From Glaciimonas immobilis (GTDB taxonomy: Bacteria; Pseudomonadota; Gammaproteobacteria; Burkholderiales; Burkholderiaceae_D): a stretch of 64,000 bases of DNA. Below the pieces are notes generated by a model. The model worked only from the letters and a program-made list of their open reading frames with translations. It had not been told where the DNA came from and ran no database searches. This document shows positions 38,273 through 50,540 of this stretch, in pieces. Both the position numbers and the translations under genes were made by a program. Numbering within the stretch: the first letter of the stretch is position 1; each line of letters starts with the position of its first letter. The DNA lies in the NCBI RefSeq assembly GCF_011947285.1, contig NZ_JAAOZT010000009.1, forward strand, positions 124,001-188,000, written 5' to 3'.

Positions 38273-38901
38273 TATGGTCTCGCTAATCAGCAGAAATAAA
38301 TAGGATCGTTCACACTTCGCGCGTTGCAAGCTGTTCGAGCCGGTCCGAACCGAATTACTGTGTCGAATTACTATGTTAACGCAGTGTCGGAGCAGTCAAT
38401 TCAAGCAGTTAAGTTTGCAATCTCGCAATTCAACGTGCGGTGAACCTTGGATTAGAACGCATTTTCTGCTTGTTTGTCAATCACTTAGCGTAAATTCGAT
38501 AGATAACTGTCTCAGCCGATAACTCGGAAAGTAAACGCCGCACCTGTGGATAACTTTCGTCACCAAGGGTAGAATAGCGTCTTGTTGTGGCATGCGCTCT
38601 CGTTAAAACGATCATTCAAGACCGTAAGGGCCTGAAGCCAGCCTGCGCTAGTCTCTATATGCGGTTAGCTTAGCTAGCCTCTGACGAGGCAAAAAGCGCC
38701 TAAGGAGTCCAGTTTTATTCACGTAAAGTTGGGTTCGCACAGCACAGGAGTCCCGAACTTGGTTGCTCAGTTATTTTAAGCCGGCACCTGGACCCCGTTC
38801 TTAAAAGGCGTTCACGATCCGAGAGGATGGTGAACAAATTCTAAAACGCCCGGCGGGGAGCGCATTGATCTTCCTTCCACATCCTTTCACTTAGACGATT
38901 C
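38273..38901. promoter_or_regulatory. Divergent rpmH-dnaA control region with one DnaA box
   Basis: 629 bp. A perfect inverted DnaA box TGTGGATAA lies at 38545-38553, suitable for DnaA autoregulation. No cluster of boxes is seen, unlike the hemE-priA interval. Promoters of rpmH and dnaA must lie here. No gene found. Confidence 0.6.
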
Positions 38902-40338
38902 ATGGAAAATTTCTGGCAAAGTTGCTCCGCTCAGTTGGAGCAGGAGTTGACGCCTCAACAATTTAGCGCGTGGATAAAACCGTTGTCCCCCATCGATTTT
39001 GAGGACGGGCGGTTACGTATTGCGGCACCTAATCGGTTTAAGCTCGATTGGGTTAAAACGCAATTCGCCAGCCGTATCACAGCGCTGGCGGCAGAATTCT
39101 GGGAGGCGCCGGTAGACGTTCAGTTTATGCTCGACCCGCGCACCAACGTCGCACGCAAGCCAAATGTTTCGACCATGCCGGTGGCGTTGGATCACCCGCA
39201 CCCCAACTCCTCCCCATCGTTTCCGCAGAGTGGCCAAGGTGGGCATAGTGGCACCAATCACTTTGATCGCATGCCCGAAGCGCAGGCAGAGTCGAGTGCC
39301 GTCATCGCGCGTCGCGACCAGTCACGGATCAATACCGAGTTAAGTTTTGACAGTTTTGTTACCGGAAAAGCCAATCAACTGGCCCGCGCCGCAGCGATTC
39401 AAGTGGCCAATAACCCCGGGGTTTCCTACAATCCATTGTTCTTGTATGGTGGTGTTGGCTTGGGGAAGACCCATTTGATTCATGCCATTGGCAATCAGTT
39501 ATTGGCCGACAATCCGTCTTCCAAGATTCGCTACATTCATGCTGAACAGTACGTTCGCGACGTAGTGACCGCTTACCAACGTAAGGGGTTTGACGATTTC
39601 AAGCGCTATTACCATTCGCTTGATTTATTGCTAATTGATGATATTCAATTCTTCGGCGGCAAGAGCCGCACGCAAGAAGAGTTCTTCTATGCGTTCGAAG
39701 CATTGATTGCGGCCAAGAAACAAATTATCATCACCAGCGATACTTATCCTAAAGAAATTACTGGCATGGATGATCGTCTGATTTCGCGCTTCGACTCCGG
39801 GCTCACGGTTGCGATAGAACCACCGGAACTAGAAATGCGGGTTGCGATTTTGCTTAAAAAAGCTGCCTCTGAAGGCGTCACCTTCTCCGATGATGTAGCG
39901 TTTTTTGTTGCAAAACATTTACGCTCTAACGTCCGTGAACTCGAAGGCGCGTTGCGTAAAATTTTGGCATATTCGCGTTTTCATGGCAAAGATATCACGA
40001 TTGACATTGTCAAAGATGCACTGAAAGACCTGTTGTCAGTACAAAACCGCCAGATTTCGGTGGAGAATATCCAAAAGACGGTCGCCGATTTTTTCAATAT
40101 CAAAGTCGCAGACATGTACTCCAAAAAGCGTCCTGCGAATATCGCAAGACCGCGGCAAATTGCGATGTATCTGGCTAAGGAGCTGACCCAGAAGAGCTTG
40201 CCAGAGATCGGCGAGTTGTTCGGAGGTAGAGATCACACGACGGTGCTGCATGCCGTGCGAAAAATTGCCGGTGACCGCACCAAAAACCCAGAATGTAACC
40301 ACGAACTGCATGTGCTCGAGCAGACTTTAAAAGGTTAA
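38902..40338 (+). CDS. dnaA: Chromosomal replication initiator DnaA
   Basis: 478 residues. Domain I (1-85, [22 protein letters not shown]), a variable linker (about 95-145), the AAA+ domain with Walker [10 protein letters not shown] near 183 and Walker [14 protein letters not shown] near 245, and the domain IV DNA-binding motif [18 protein letters not shown] near 440. DnaA binds TTATCCACA boxes, opens the origin and loads DnaB. It heads dnaA-dnaN-gyrB. Confidence 0.98.
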   Translation: MENFWQSCSAQLEQELTPQQFSAWIKPLSPIDFEDGRLRIAAPNRFKLDWVKTQFASRITALAAEFWEAPVDVQFMLDPRTNVARKPNVSTMPVALDHPHPNSSPSFPQSGQGGHSGTNHFDRMPEAQAESSAVIARRDQSRINTELSFDSFVTGKANQLARAAAIQVANNPGVSYNPLFLYGGVGLGKTHLIHAIGNQLLADNPSSKIRYIHAEQYVRDVVTAYQRKGFDDFKRYYHSLDLLLIDDIQFFGGKSRTQEEFFYAFEALIAAKKQIIITSDTYPKEITGMDDRLISRFDSGLTVAIEPPELEMRVAILLKKAASEGVTFSDDVAFFVAKHLRSNVRELEGALRKILAYSRFHGKDITIDIVKDALKDLLSVQNRQISVENIQKTVADFFNIKVADMYSKKRPANIARPRQIAMYLAKELTQKSLPEIGELFGGRDHTTVLHAVRKIAGDRTKNPECNHELHVLEQTLKG

Positions 40339-40758
40339 GCGTTTTAAAGATACGGGCGAGGTACGGACGCGGTGACCGAGCAATCTCGCGTTTCTTCCGC
40401 GATGTGCGCAAAATGCCTTGCGGCCTGTGGATAACTGTTGAAACCATGTCTCCGCAGCGCTCATCGCAGTGTGGTTTTTTGGCAGTGTAAAATACGGAGC
40501 GCGTTGCGTGCAAGCAAAGAACCGCATCAGCGGCGCAGGTTATAAGTGCGAAAGTGGGACCAACTTGACGGAGTTGCGCGCTTCAAACTTAAAGCTGCGC
40601 AAATAAACGATCAGGAACGCATATTTGCCTATACATTTGTTACTGATGTCATTCTTAAGTAGCCGAATTAAGTTACATTTACAGGTTGGGTTTGAGACCA
40701 GCCAGAATGGTTAAAATGAAGCAATGTGTGTTGAAATTTTGATAATAAGGATATAGCT
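40339..40758. promoter_or_regulatory. dnaA-dnaN spacer with one DnaA box
   Basis: 420 bp, long for this pair. An inverted perfect DnaA box TGTGGATAA is at 40426-40434. The end supplies ATAAGGATATAGCT, the dnaN ribosome site. No gene found. Confidence 0.55.
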
Positions 40759-41865
40759 ATGCAATTGGTCAAAACTAACCGAGATACTCTTCTCCGGCCA
40801 CTGCAGATCGTGAGCGGTATTGTCGAGCGTCGGCACACATTGCCGATTCTGGCCAATATCCTCATTCGCAAGGACGGCGAGAAAGTCTCTTTTTTGTCTA
40901 CCGACATCGAAGTGCAAATTACGACCAATGCCAACGTCGGCACCGGGTCCGAAGTGATCGCTACGACCGTCGCGGCACGTAAGCTCCTTGATATTCTGCG
41001 CGCATTGCCGGAATCTGGAGAAGTTTCGCTAACGTTAAGCAATAAGCGCATGACCGTGCAATCCGGTAAATCGCGTTTCGCGCTGCAAACCCTGGCTGCT
41101 GAAGAGTTTCCAACTGTTGCACAAGCGGAGCATTTCAACGCCACGGTTACACTGCCGCAAAAGACCCTGAAGCATTTGTTTAACATGGTCCACTTTTCGA
41201 TGGCGCAACAGGACATCCGTTACTACCTTAACGGACTGCTACTAGTTTTGGACGGCAACAACGTGATCGCGGTTGCGACCGATGGACATCGTCTGGCATT
41301 TTGCCAGGTCGCTACCGAGCAAGAGTTTGCGCGTCAGGAAGTCATCATTCCGCGCAAAACCATCATCGAATTACAACGTTTGCTGGATGAAACCGACGAT
41401 CCGGTGCAGTTAGAAATCGCCAATAGTCAGGTCAAACTGACCTTTGCCGATATCGAATTGATATCCAAGTTAGTCGAAGGCAAGTTCCCGGACTACACGC
41501 GTGTCGTGCCTAAGGGTTACAAGAACGATTTCACCATTGGTCGGGATCGTTTGCTACGCTCGTTGCAACGGGCTGCGATTATGACCAGTGACAAATTTAA
41601 GGGCGTCCGTTGGGTCGTTACGCCAGGCAGCCTCAAGATCAGCTCGACCAACGCCGATCAGGAAGAGGCGATCGAAGAGCTTGAAATCGACTACGGCGGC
41701 GACAGCGTTGATATCGGCTTCAACGTCACTTATCTGCTTGATGTACTCAACAACCTGAAAGGCGACAACGTCAATATCGCCCTCGGCGATGCCAATTCCT
41801 CGGCACTGATTACCGTACCAGAAAATGTTGACTTTAAATATGTCGTGATGCCGATGCGGATATAG
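40759..41865 (+). CDS. dnaN: DNA polymerase III subunit beta (sliding clamp)
   Basis: 368 residues, the standard length. Three clamp repeats; N-terminal QLVKTNRDTLLRPLQIVSGIVERR, central YYLNGLLLVLDGNNVIAVATDGHRLA and C-terminal YVVMPMRI, which is the family ending. It encircles DNA as the processivity factor of replication. Second gene after dnaA. Confidence 0.98.
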   Translation: MQLVKTNRDTLLRPLQIVSGIVERRHTLPILANILIRKDGEKVSFLSTDIEVQITTNANVGTGSEVIATTVAARKLLDILRALPESGEVSLTLSNKRMTVQSGKSRFALQTLAAEEFPTVAQAEHFNATVTLPQKTLKHLFNMVHFSMAQQDIRYYLNGLLLVLDGNNVIAVATDGHRLAFCQVATEQEFARQEVIIPRKTIIELQRLLDETDDPVQLEIANSQVKLTFADIELISKLVEGKFPDYTRVVPKGYKNDFTIGRDRLLRSLQRAAIMTSDKFKGVRWVVTPGSLKISSTNADQEEAIEELEIDYGGDSVDIGFNVTYLLDVLNNLKGDNVNIALGDANSSALITVPENVDFKYVVMPMRI

Positions 41866-41884
41866 ATTTTTGTGTCATTTTTGA

Positions 41885-41917
41885 TGACATCATGTAGCGT
41901 GATATCACATGATGTCA
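41885..41917. other. Perfect 11-bp inverted repeat after dnaN
   Basis: TGACATCATGT and ACATGATGTCA are separated by 11 bases, 19 bp after the dnaN stop. It could be a weak terminator or a protein-binding site. Confidence 0.45.
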
Positions 41918-42040
41918 CTCAAAACGACGCGAAATTGAACGAATCAATATCAGGCAGCAATCAGCAAATATTAAGTAATACCGAGCAATAATCGCGCAAC
42001 ATTCAAGCAACATCGAGTCGCCAGTAATGCATCGTGACGT

Positions 42041-42056
42041 AGGGGCTTCGGCCCCT
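42041..42056 (+). terminator. GC-rich hairpin upstream of gyrB
   Basis: AGGGGC-TTCG-GCCCCT followed by TTGCC. A short, stable tetraloop hairpin of terminator or attenuator type in the dnaN-gyrB spacer. Confidence 0.45.
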
Positions 42057-42115
42057 TTGCCACATTTAAGAAATCTGCACGTTGCGGATTTCCGCTTGGA
42101 TTCATGTTTTTGTAG

Positions 42116-44620
<2,505 letters not shown>

Positions 44621-44768
44621 TGGTGTGCAGCCGTACCCATAAATTGGCAGTTTGGGAAGGGTAAACTGGCAAAGTTAGTATGAGAAAACCGCCCGACCCC
44701 GGTCGGTGGTATTTGTCGCTCTGTCTGGTAGGCTAAAAGCGTTGATCGATATTTCGTCTACTATTTTT

Positions 44769-44807
44769 AAAGCTCGTGCATCCGCTTAGCGGTGCGCGAG
44801 CTTTTTT
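44769..44807 (+). terminator. Rho-independent terminator after gyrB
   Basis: AAGCTCGTGCATCCGC pairs with GCGGTGCGCGAGCTT around a short loop and is followed by TTTTTT. It lies about 150 bp after the gyrB stop. Confidence 0.88.
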
Positions 44808-45186
44808 ACTTCCGACTGGCCTAATTTACGGATTCGCCGAAGCGCACTGGGCGGCGGCTTTGCAGCGGATGCAGCCATTGGCTATCAATGAGGCTGTCAT
44901 TGTCGCCTCCTGTATTCGGCTTCCTTTGATAGGATTTTGGGAGCCCGCTCAACTGCGCATTACAGCCATTCGCCAATTAAGAAGATGCTACCCAAAAATG
45001 CTTTTTGAACGGCTGGTCTCCGCCCCCTGTAAGACCGCAGCCGACCCACAGCGGTCTGTCAAATTTCCTGTAAGCGGACCCTCAACGTAGAAGCAGCTGG
45101 TCTGTTTATTGCAGGTCTTTTTTTGAGAGGTAGGCCTGGACAACCGATGGGAGCGATGTTGTCGCGAAGAACCTTCTTGCCCTCGG
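44808..45186. other. Junction between core and accessory DNA
   Basis: 379 bp. No gene accepted; a 104-codon plus-strand frame across it (44776-45090) begins inside the terminator and has no family features. The accessory patch starts here. Confidence 0.35.
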
Positions 45187-46575
45187 TCAGACGGCATCCT
45201 CGATGGCCTTGAATTCCAGAATGTGCTGCTTGTCCAGTGCCACGAGGAACTCGAACAGCTTGTACGACGCGTACGCCTGCTTGGAGGTAGCGGCAATTTC
45301 ATCGGCAGCATCGGGGCAGCTTTTCCCCTCATTGGTAATGCGAAAATCATTGAAGTCGTGGCGGAGCAAAGAGAGCGCTTTAAGGGGATTGTCGTGCAGC
45401 CTGTCGGCGAGCTCGAACGTGAAATTAAGTTTGGCCGCCTCCGCTTTTTTCATCATCTGATCAACTGCCGGATACCCCTTGATTTTCACAAGCTTGTATT
45501 GCGCTAGGTTGAGCACAAGCATTTTCACTTTTTCGATTTGCTCATCGGGATCAATTAAGTAGTCCCTGGATCGCGCGGCATCTAAGATTTCCTTCTGTAT
45601 AACATTCCCCATCTTCCCTCGAACATCCACGTTCAGTTCACTTGCAACGACAGCGAGGTCGCTTGTCGACCTGCAAATCCATTGCTTCTCGTCGAAATTC
45701 CATCTGGTGCACCTTTGAAGGTATTTCTCGCGAATGGGCTCGCCACGATAATCGGAGCTCAACAGTACGTACTTTTGGATCGTTCCGAAAAGTTCCGCGT
45801 AACAGTACAGGCTATACCCGATATTGAAAAGGTAGAGCTGGTGGTTCGGATATCCGTTCTCGTGCTCGAACTTGTACGCTTCGTACAGCTTTTCTTCGTC
45901 GCTGGTCGGGTAGTATTGCTTGACGTGGGCGCGAAGTGTTTCAGGCACAGCGACGACCGTACCTTGCGGCATCAGCGGCTTCAGCAGGGAAGGAGCGATC
46001 CCTTTGCTGATCGCGTATTCAATCGCGATCTTAAGGATGCCCCTTAGCAGATCCGGTGTCTCGGTCTCTATCCGCAGCAAGATCCTCTCGGCGTGTTCCG
46101 CAATATTCGTTTTGGAGACGACGGAGTATCCGTCCTCTCGCAACTCGCGAATCTTTTGGCTCGCGCAGAACTACTTAGCGAGCTTGCCGGTTGCCGCGAA
46201 TACTGTAGCTTCCTTTTTCGCCTCATCCTGAATATATATCGGCTTGGATGGTACGAGTTCAAAGCTGTTGTTAAGCCGGAACGTGACGCCGGAGCAGTTC
46301 AATAGGCGTTGGCTCGTTTGCAGCTCGGCAAGCGCGGGTTGCGGGTCGCCCCGATCACGCGCGAGCTCGGCAATAATTCCTGATAAAGAAGATACTGCAT
46401 TCACGAACGGCGCATCGACGGTTCCACCGAGCGTTTCGCCGCATTTCTCGCACAGTATGGAGTCAGAACGCAGCTTGCCGCCGATTGCGTTTTGGATTAT
46501 GTGTTCCTCGTGCTTCACGACGTCAATCGAGTTGAACAGCTTCTCGCACAAATAGCATGTTTCAGAAGACTTCAA
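45187..46575 (-). pseudogene. HNH endonuclease family gene interrupted by an amber codon
   Basis: One continuous frame of 462 codons is split by TAG at 46171-46173 (GKLAK-stop-FCASQKIRELREDGY). The N-terminal part (134 residues) has an HNH_5-like zinc/nuclease motif: CYLCEK, HEEHIIQNAIGGKL and LCEKCGETLGG. The downstream part (318 residues from ATG 46143) is mostly helical, without a recognised domain. Because the frame is otherwise intact and unshifted, one C-to-T change (CAG to TAG) explains the break. It could be a defence nuclease; suppression or an independent downstream protein is possible but not supported. Confidence 0.75.
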
Positions 46576-46778
46576 TGCATTAGTTCCATATTTGAGTGAG
46601 CGGCACTGTTAAGCGCGTAGGGTAAAAAGGTTAAACAATGCGAACGACGGCTTCTGGCCGATTGTACACATTCGGTATAAATCCAGAAAGCGGCGCTCCA
46701 ACGGTTTGCGCCCTAGGGGCGGAAGACTATGCTGCAAGTAGCACAATCAGACTTCGATCAACCACGAAGGAGTCTGAC

Positions 46779-47180
46779 ATGCGATCAACTCACCCTCGGG
46801 AGCCATGGAATAAAGGCAAACTGATTGGACAAAAGCCACCACTTAAACCAAAGGACATTTGGGCAATTCGAATCCACCTTCAAAATAACCAGCACATTCG
46901 AGATTTGGCGATGTTCAACCTTGCCATTGACAGCAAGTTGCGGGGCTGCGATCTCGTTAATTTATATGTTCGGGATGTTATGCACGGCAACCAAATGCTA
47001 AACAGAACGATCGTCGTGCAGCGCAAGACCAAACGCCCGGTGCAATTCGAATTAACGGAACCAACCAGACAGGCAGTCTTAGCCTGAATCGATAAAGCGA
47101 ATCTTAGGCCGGATCACTACCTATTTCCGAGCCGCCTTGCAAAGTCACCCCATGTTTCAACGCGGCAATACGGATGGTGG
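46779..47180 (+). pseudogene. Truncated tyrosine recombinase (integrase) relic
   Basis: From ATG 46779 the frame matches a common proteobacterial integrase family: PREPWNKGKLIGQKPPLKPK, IWAIRIHLQNNQHIRDLAMF, NLAIDSKLRGCDLVNLYVRD and VQFELTEPTRQAVLA. TGA at 47085-47087 stands where relatives have a tryptophan codon, and similarity goes on in frame (IDKANLRPDHYLFPSRL, KSPHVSTRQYG) up to about 47180, then stops. The catalytic C-terminal half with the H-R-Y residues is missing. So it is a dead recombinase, a trace of past integration near gyrB. Confidence 0.85.
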
Positions 47181-47322
47181 ATTAAATCTCACGTAGCATG
47201 CGCATGTTGGCCTACCGTCCGCTTTGGGGCGCGTTGATCGTCCGCTTTGGGTCAAGACCAGCCTGCCATGCTTTCAAACAGGCCATTCGTAAAAAATCTC
47301 CGTCAACGGCCGTTCCACTTAC

Positions 47323-47481
47323 CTAAGCTGCCATTCGTTCCAATCCAGATAAAAAACGCATTTGCATAGAACTGGCTGATCTCTCATCAAAGCCCAATGA
47401 CCGCACCCAGTCTTTACCGGACAACGAACACAGTTCGTTCAAGTCAAACGGCATACTTTGTTCTTCGTTATTGAGCTCCAC
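47323..47481 (-). CDS. Possible very short gene after the DUF4411 gene
   Basis: A 52-codon minus-strand frame from GTG 47481 (or 43 codons from ATG 47454) to TAG 47323. It starts 17 bp after the DUF4411 stop and has GAGGAC upstream of the GTG. The product is acidic at the start and ends MQMRFLSGLERMAA. No family recognised. It could be a third gene of the peptidase/PIN operon or the remnant of a longer gene. 47181-47322 shows nothing. Confidence 0.35.
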   Translation of the reverse strand: MELNNEEQSMPFDLNELCSLSGKDWVRSLGFDERSASSMQMRFLSGLERMAA

Positions 47482-47498
47482 GAGAACGTCCTCAGCCC

Positions 47499-47975
47499 TC
47501 AGAATACAGCCCCTGACCGTTTAATAAATTCCAGAAAATTGATGCATTCAACATTGACGCCTTCCATCTTGCAAACAGCCGGGATTTTATAGTTCGGCAT
47601 CAGCTTCGGCAAGTCAGGTTGCATTCGCTCGTCCGACACCAGAATGGCCCTATGCGCCCGTGCAGTGGCAATGATGAACAAGTCGTTTTCACCCACGCCA
47701 GCGCCATATTTATCATCAACAATATGGAGTAGTATTTTGATGCGAAGCGCATCTAAAAGAATGTTGTTGGTCATTGCAATACGGATCAGACTTCTGGTTT
47801 CAAGCCACGCAGCGCAGTCCGGAGACGGGTGTGCAATTTCAGTGTACGCAACCGACGGTATCTGGATAAGATTACGATCAATTTGATCGCCGATCCAATC
47901 CCATAGTCCGGGAAATTGCTCGACAGGATAGTTATCCCACGCATAAATGATAGACGACGCATCAAAGACCAGCAT
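47499..47975 (-). CDS. DUF4411 (PIN-like) protein, probable toxin
   Basis: 158 residues. N-terminal MLVFDASSIIYAWDNYP gives the first acidic residue of a PIN nuclease site; GVGENDLFIIATARAH near 110 holds the second acidic patch, and VSDERM near 130 the third, as in DUF4411 members of the PIN superfamily, which are metal-dependent RNases. The gene overlaps the end of the upstream HTH/peptidase gene by 14 bp. Such pairs are annotated as toxin-antitoxin or stress-response modules; toxin activity is inferred. Confidence 0.82.
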   Translation of the reverse strand: MLVFDASSIIYAWDNYPVEQFPGLWDWIGDQIDRNLIQIPSVAYTEIAHPSPDCAAWLETRSLIRIAMTNNILLDALRIKILLHIVDDKYGAGVGENDLFIIATARAHRAILVSDERMQPDLPKLMPNYKIPAVCKMEGVNVECINFLEFIKRSGAVF

Positions 47976-49107
47976 AGTGCTTTTCTAGCTGATGAAGATC
48001 ATTGATCTTCAAGCCGTCAAGGTAATTGCTGGCCTTAGAAAGTGTAATACGGCGTCGACTAAGTGCGCCAAGTACCGCACGAACAAACGTATCTCCGAAG
48101 ATATGGATAGGCTCACGACTCCTGTATGCTCGCGATCCCCCATCGAGTTGCGGCACCTGAAGTCCGGCATGCCACCTTCGATAGGCCGCGTATTGTTGTT
48201 GAGATAATCGACCGCTGTCCAGTAATCGTCGCAAAATGACTTCTGTACTCACTCCCCAATCCCTTCGACACCCTTTAAGCCAATCGTCATATTGGTCAAC
48301 ATGACGCGGACGCGCAGTATCGTCAATTTTTTGAAGAAATGTATCCGGTACCAACATCAGACCGGCGAATTCATTTGCCTCGCGCTCATAACCTAGCCGC
48401 GAATGCATGTCATTTTCGTCATCAATCGAACTGATTCTATGCAGCAGTAAATGACCGAGTTCATGCATGAGAGTAAAGGACTGCCTTGCCTCCGATTGTT
48501 GTTTTTTTATAACAATAACAGGGCAATCCTCGGCATACAAAGTAAATCCAAGAATCGGACTCTCTTTTGCGATCTGCCATTTGCCGTTATAGCCGTTGCT
48601 GCGAAAAACCAGAATACCTTGCGCCTCAACCGCGCTTCTATACGTTTCAAAGTCGTTGACGTCATTCAGTCCCAGCCATACTCGAGCGATGTCGGCAGCG
48701 GCCTGAGGAGCATTTTGCGGTAAATCCGGTGGTGAAAATTCAGTTAAATCCGGATTTTCAAGTTCATCGCGCAGTGCTAAATAAACGGTCCGTTGTTTCT
48801 CTACCCGCTCAATCAAACTTTTTACTTTGATCGACAATTCGGGTTTCTGATTGGCCAAGGTTCTGAACGCAGGTGTGTGGATGCGCTCCGGCTGCACCGG
48901 TTCACTTTCCAGAAAGAACAATACGCCACGACCGAAGTGCTCAGCTACTTTTGCCAACTGATTGAAAGTTATTCCGGGCTTGCCTTCCATTGCGTGTTCC
49001 AGGCTGGCAGGAGCGATATTGAGTGCGCTCGCAAGTTTCCCCGGCGTGATGCCATGATCGGCACAACACCATGCAAGTCGCTCAGAATTAATCGTTATTC
49101 GTTCCAT
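47962..49107 (-). CDS. XRE-type HTH and ImmA/IrrE metallopeptidase domain protein, probable antitoxin
   Basis: 381 residues. An XRE-like helix-turn-helix (about 8-60; ITPGKLASALNIAPASLEHA) precedes an ImmA/IrrE-type zinc peptidase with the motif HELGHLLLHR near residue 223 and a downstream glutamate in REANEFAGLMLVP near 248. Such peptidases cleave repressors or antitoxins; here repressor and peptidase are on one chain. It is first in the operon and overlaps the DUF4411 gene. A C-terminal region (about 290-381) of unknown fold probably contacts the partner. Confidence 0.87.
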   Translation of the reverse strand: MERITINSERLAWCCADHGITPGKLASALNIAPASLEHAMEGKPGITFNQLAKVAEHFGRGVLFFLESEPVQPERIHTPAFRTLANQKPELSIKVKSLIERVEKQRTVYLALRDELENPDLTEFSPPDLPQNAPQAAADIARVWLGLNDVNDFETYRSAVEAQGILVFRSNGYNGKWQIAKESPILGFTLYAEDCPVIVIKKQQSEARQSFTLMHELGHLLLHRISSIDDENDMHSRLGYEREANEFAGLMLVPDTFLQKIDDTARPRHVDQYDDWLKGCRRDWGVSTEVILRRLLDSGRLSQQQYAAYRRWHAGLQVPQLDGGSRAYRSREPIHIFGDTFVRAVLGALSRRRITLSKASNYLDGLKINDLHQLEKHYAGL

Positions 49108-49625
49108 TTGACAGATTATACATATATGCAGTTACTGTGATGGATCGAGAAACCGGGGCTACCGATTGATCATGCCGCTAATCAATCGGCAGGGCCTTAC
49201 TCGATGTTCGCACAACCGGTTGTTCAAACACGATGCGTTAACCAAGCGTATTTTTCGCGACTATGTTTCGCGTTACGGCTTCAAGCGCAGCGAAGAGGGT
49301 GGTGCCACGGTCAAGTTGGTCTAGGACAATTGCGGCGAAAAACCGGCGCGGCTAGACTTGAATGACAAGATCACCGCCGATCTCTGCTGCTGTGACCACG
49401 ATCACCAGGGCGCTCATCCCGACGCAGATTTTTAGCGTATCGTTAAATATTTTGAATACCCCGATTTCGCCGCGAAAGAATACGCAGTCCAACGCGCTAC
49501 CGTGGTATTCGCTCAAATGAGGCATAGCTCAACGAATCGATCACATCGGGAGGGGATCTTCATTTACGGGGTACACTAAACGATATTCTGCGCCGGAAAC
49601 TGCGCGACGTTACGGAGACTACCTC
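49108..49625. other. Degenerate sequence between the toxin pair and yghU
   Basis: 518 bp. One frame reads LFKHDALTKRIFRDYVSRYG then KRSEEGGATVKLV followed by a stop, and continues as LDLNDKITADLCCCDHDHQG; it looks like a broken gene, but no family was recognised. It should also hold the promoters for the divergent flanking genes. Confidence 0.35.
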
Positions 49626-50501
49626 ATGAGCAGCGCAAATTTGTACACCCCACCCAACGTATGGTCCTGGGATCAGGAAAGCGGCGGCAAGTTTGCCAGC
49701 ATCAATCGCCCTGTCGCTGGTGCCACGCACGACAAGAACCTGCCGATCGGACGTCACCCATTGCAGCTTTATTCGCTCGCCACACCCAACGGCGTCAAGG
49801 TGACGGTCATGCTTGAAGAGCTGCTCGCCATGGGCCACGGCGGTGCCGAGTACGACGCGTGGCTAATTCGCATCAATGATGGTGATCAGTTCGGCAGTGG
49901 ATTTGTTGGCGCTAACCCCAACTCCAAGATCCCGGCGCTGGTGGATCACAGCGGTGAAACACCGGTGCGGGTGTTCGAGTCCGGCGCCATTCTGCTTTAT
50001 CTGGCCGAGAAGTTTGGTGCCTTCCTGCCCGGCACTGGTGCGGCGCGCGCCGAATGCCTGTCGTGGTTATTCTGGCAAATGGGCAGTGCGCCCTTTCTGG
50101 GAGGAGGGTTTGGCCATTTCTATGCCTACGCACCTGAAAAGTTCGAGTACCCGATCAACCGCTACGCGATGGAAGTCAAGCGCCAGCTTGATGTGCTGGA
50201 CCGCCAGCTGTCAGCGCATCGCTTCCTGACGGGCGACGACTATACCATCGCTGACATGGCGGTTTGGCCCTGGTACGGGATGCTCGTCAAAGGCGAGCTG
50301 TACGAAGCAGGCGAGTTCCTCAGCGTGCACGAGTACAAAAATGTGTTGCGCTGGGCCGACGAGATTGCCCTGCGTCCCGCCGTTGTGCGCGGGCGCAAGG
50401 TTAACCGTGCATGGGGCGAACCATCTGGCCAACTGCTCGAGCGTCACGACGCCAATGATTTCGACCTAAAGACGCAAGACAAGCTGGCCCCTTCCTCTTA
50501 G
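49626..50501 (+). CDS. yghU: Glutathione S-transferase family protein YghU
   Basis: 291 residues, the YghU length, longer than ordinary GSTs by an N-terminal arm (YTPPNVWSWDQESGGKFASINRP). The thioredoxin-like domain has LYSLATPNGVKVTVMLEEL, NPNSKIPALVDHSG and VFESGAILLYLAEKFG; the helical domain includes TIADMAVWPWYG. YghU/YfcG-type proteins bind two glutathiones and have disulfide-bond reductase activity toward GSSG-like substrates. Not clearly co-transcribed with its neighbours. Confidence 0.94.
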   Translation: MSSANLYTPPNVWSWDQESGGKFASINRPVAGATHDKNLPIGRHPLQLYSLATPNGVKVTVMLEELLAMGHGGAEYDAWLIRINDGDQFGSGFVGANPNSKIPALVDHSGETPVRVFESGAILLYLAEKFGAFLPGTGAARAECLSWLFWQMGSAPFLGGGFGHFYAYAPEKFEYPINRYAMEVKRQLDVLDRQLSAHRFLTGDDYTIADMAVWPWYGMLVKGELYEAGEFLSVHEYKNVLRWADEIALRPAVVRGRKVNRAWGEPSGQLLERHDANDFDLKTQDKLAPSS

Positions 50502-50540
50502 CGCAAGTCATGTGCCTTGTTTGGCTTGCAGATGCAGACG

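Noticed and set aside
44776-45090. 104-codon frame after gyrB
   Set aside because: It begins inside the gyrB terminator and has no ribosome site or family similarity.
46638-46778. Upstream extension of the integrase relic
   Set aside because: The 47 extra residues have no match to the integrase family; the family start is the ATG at 46779.
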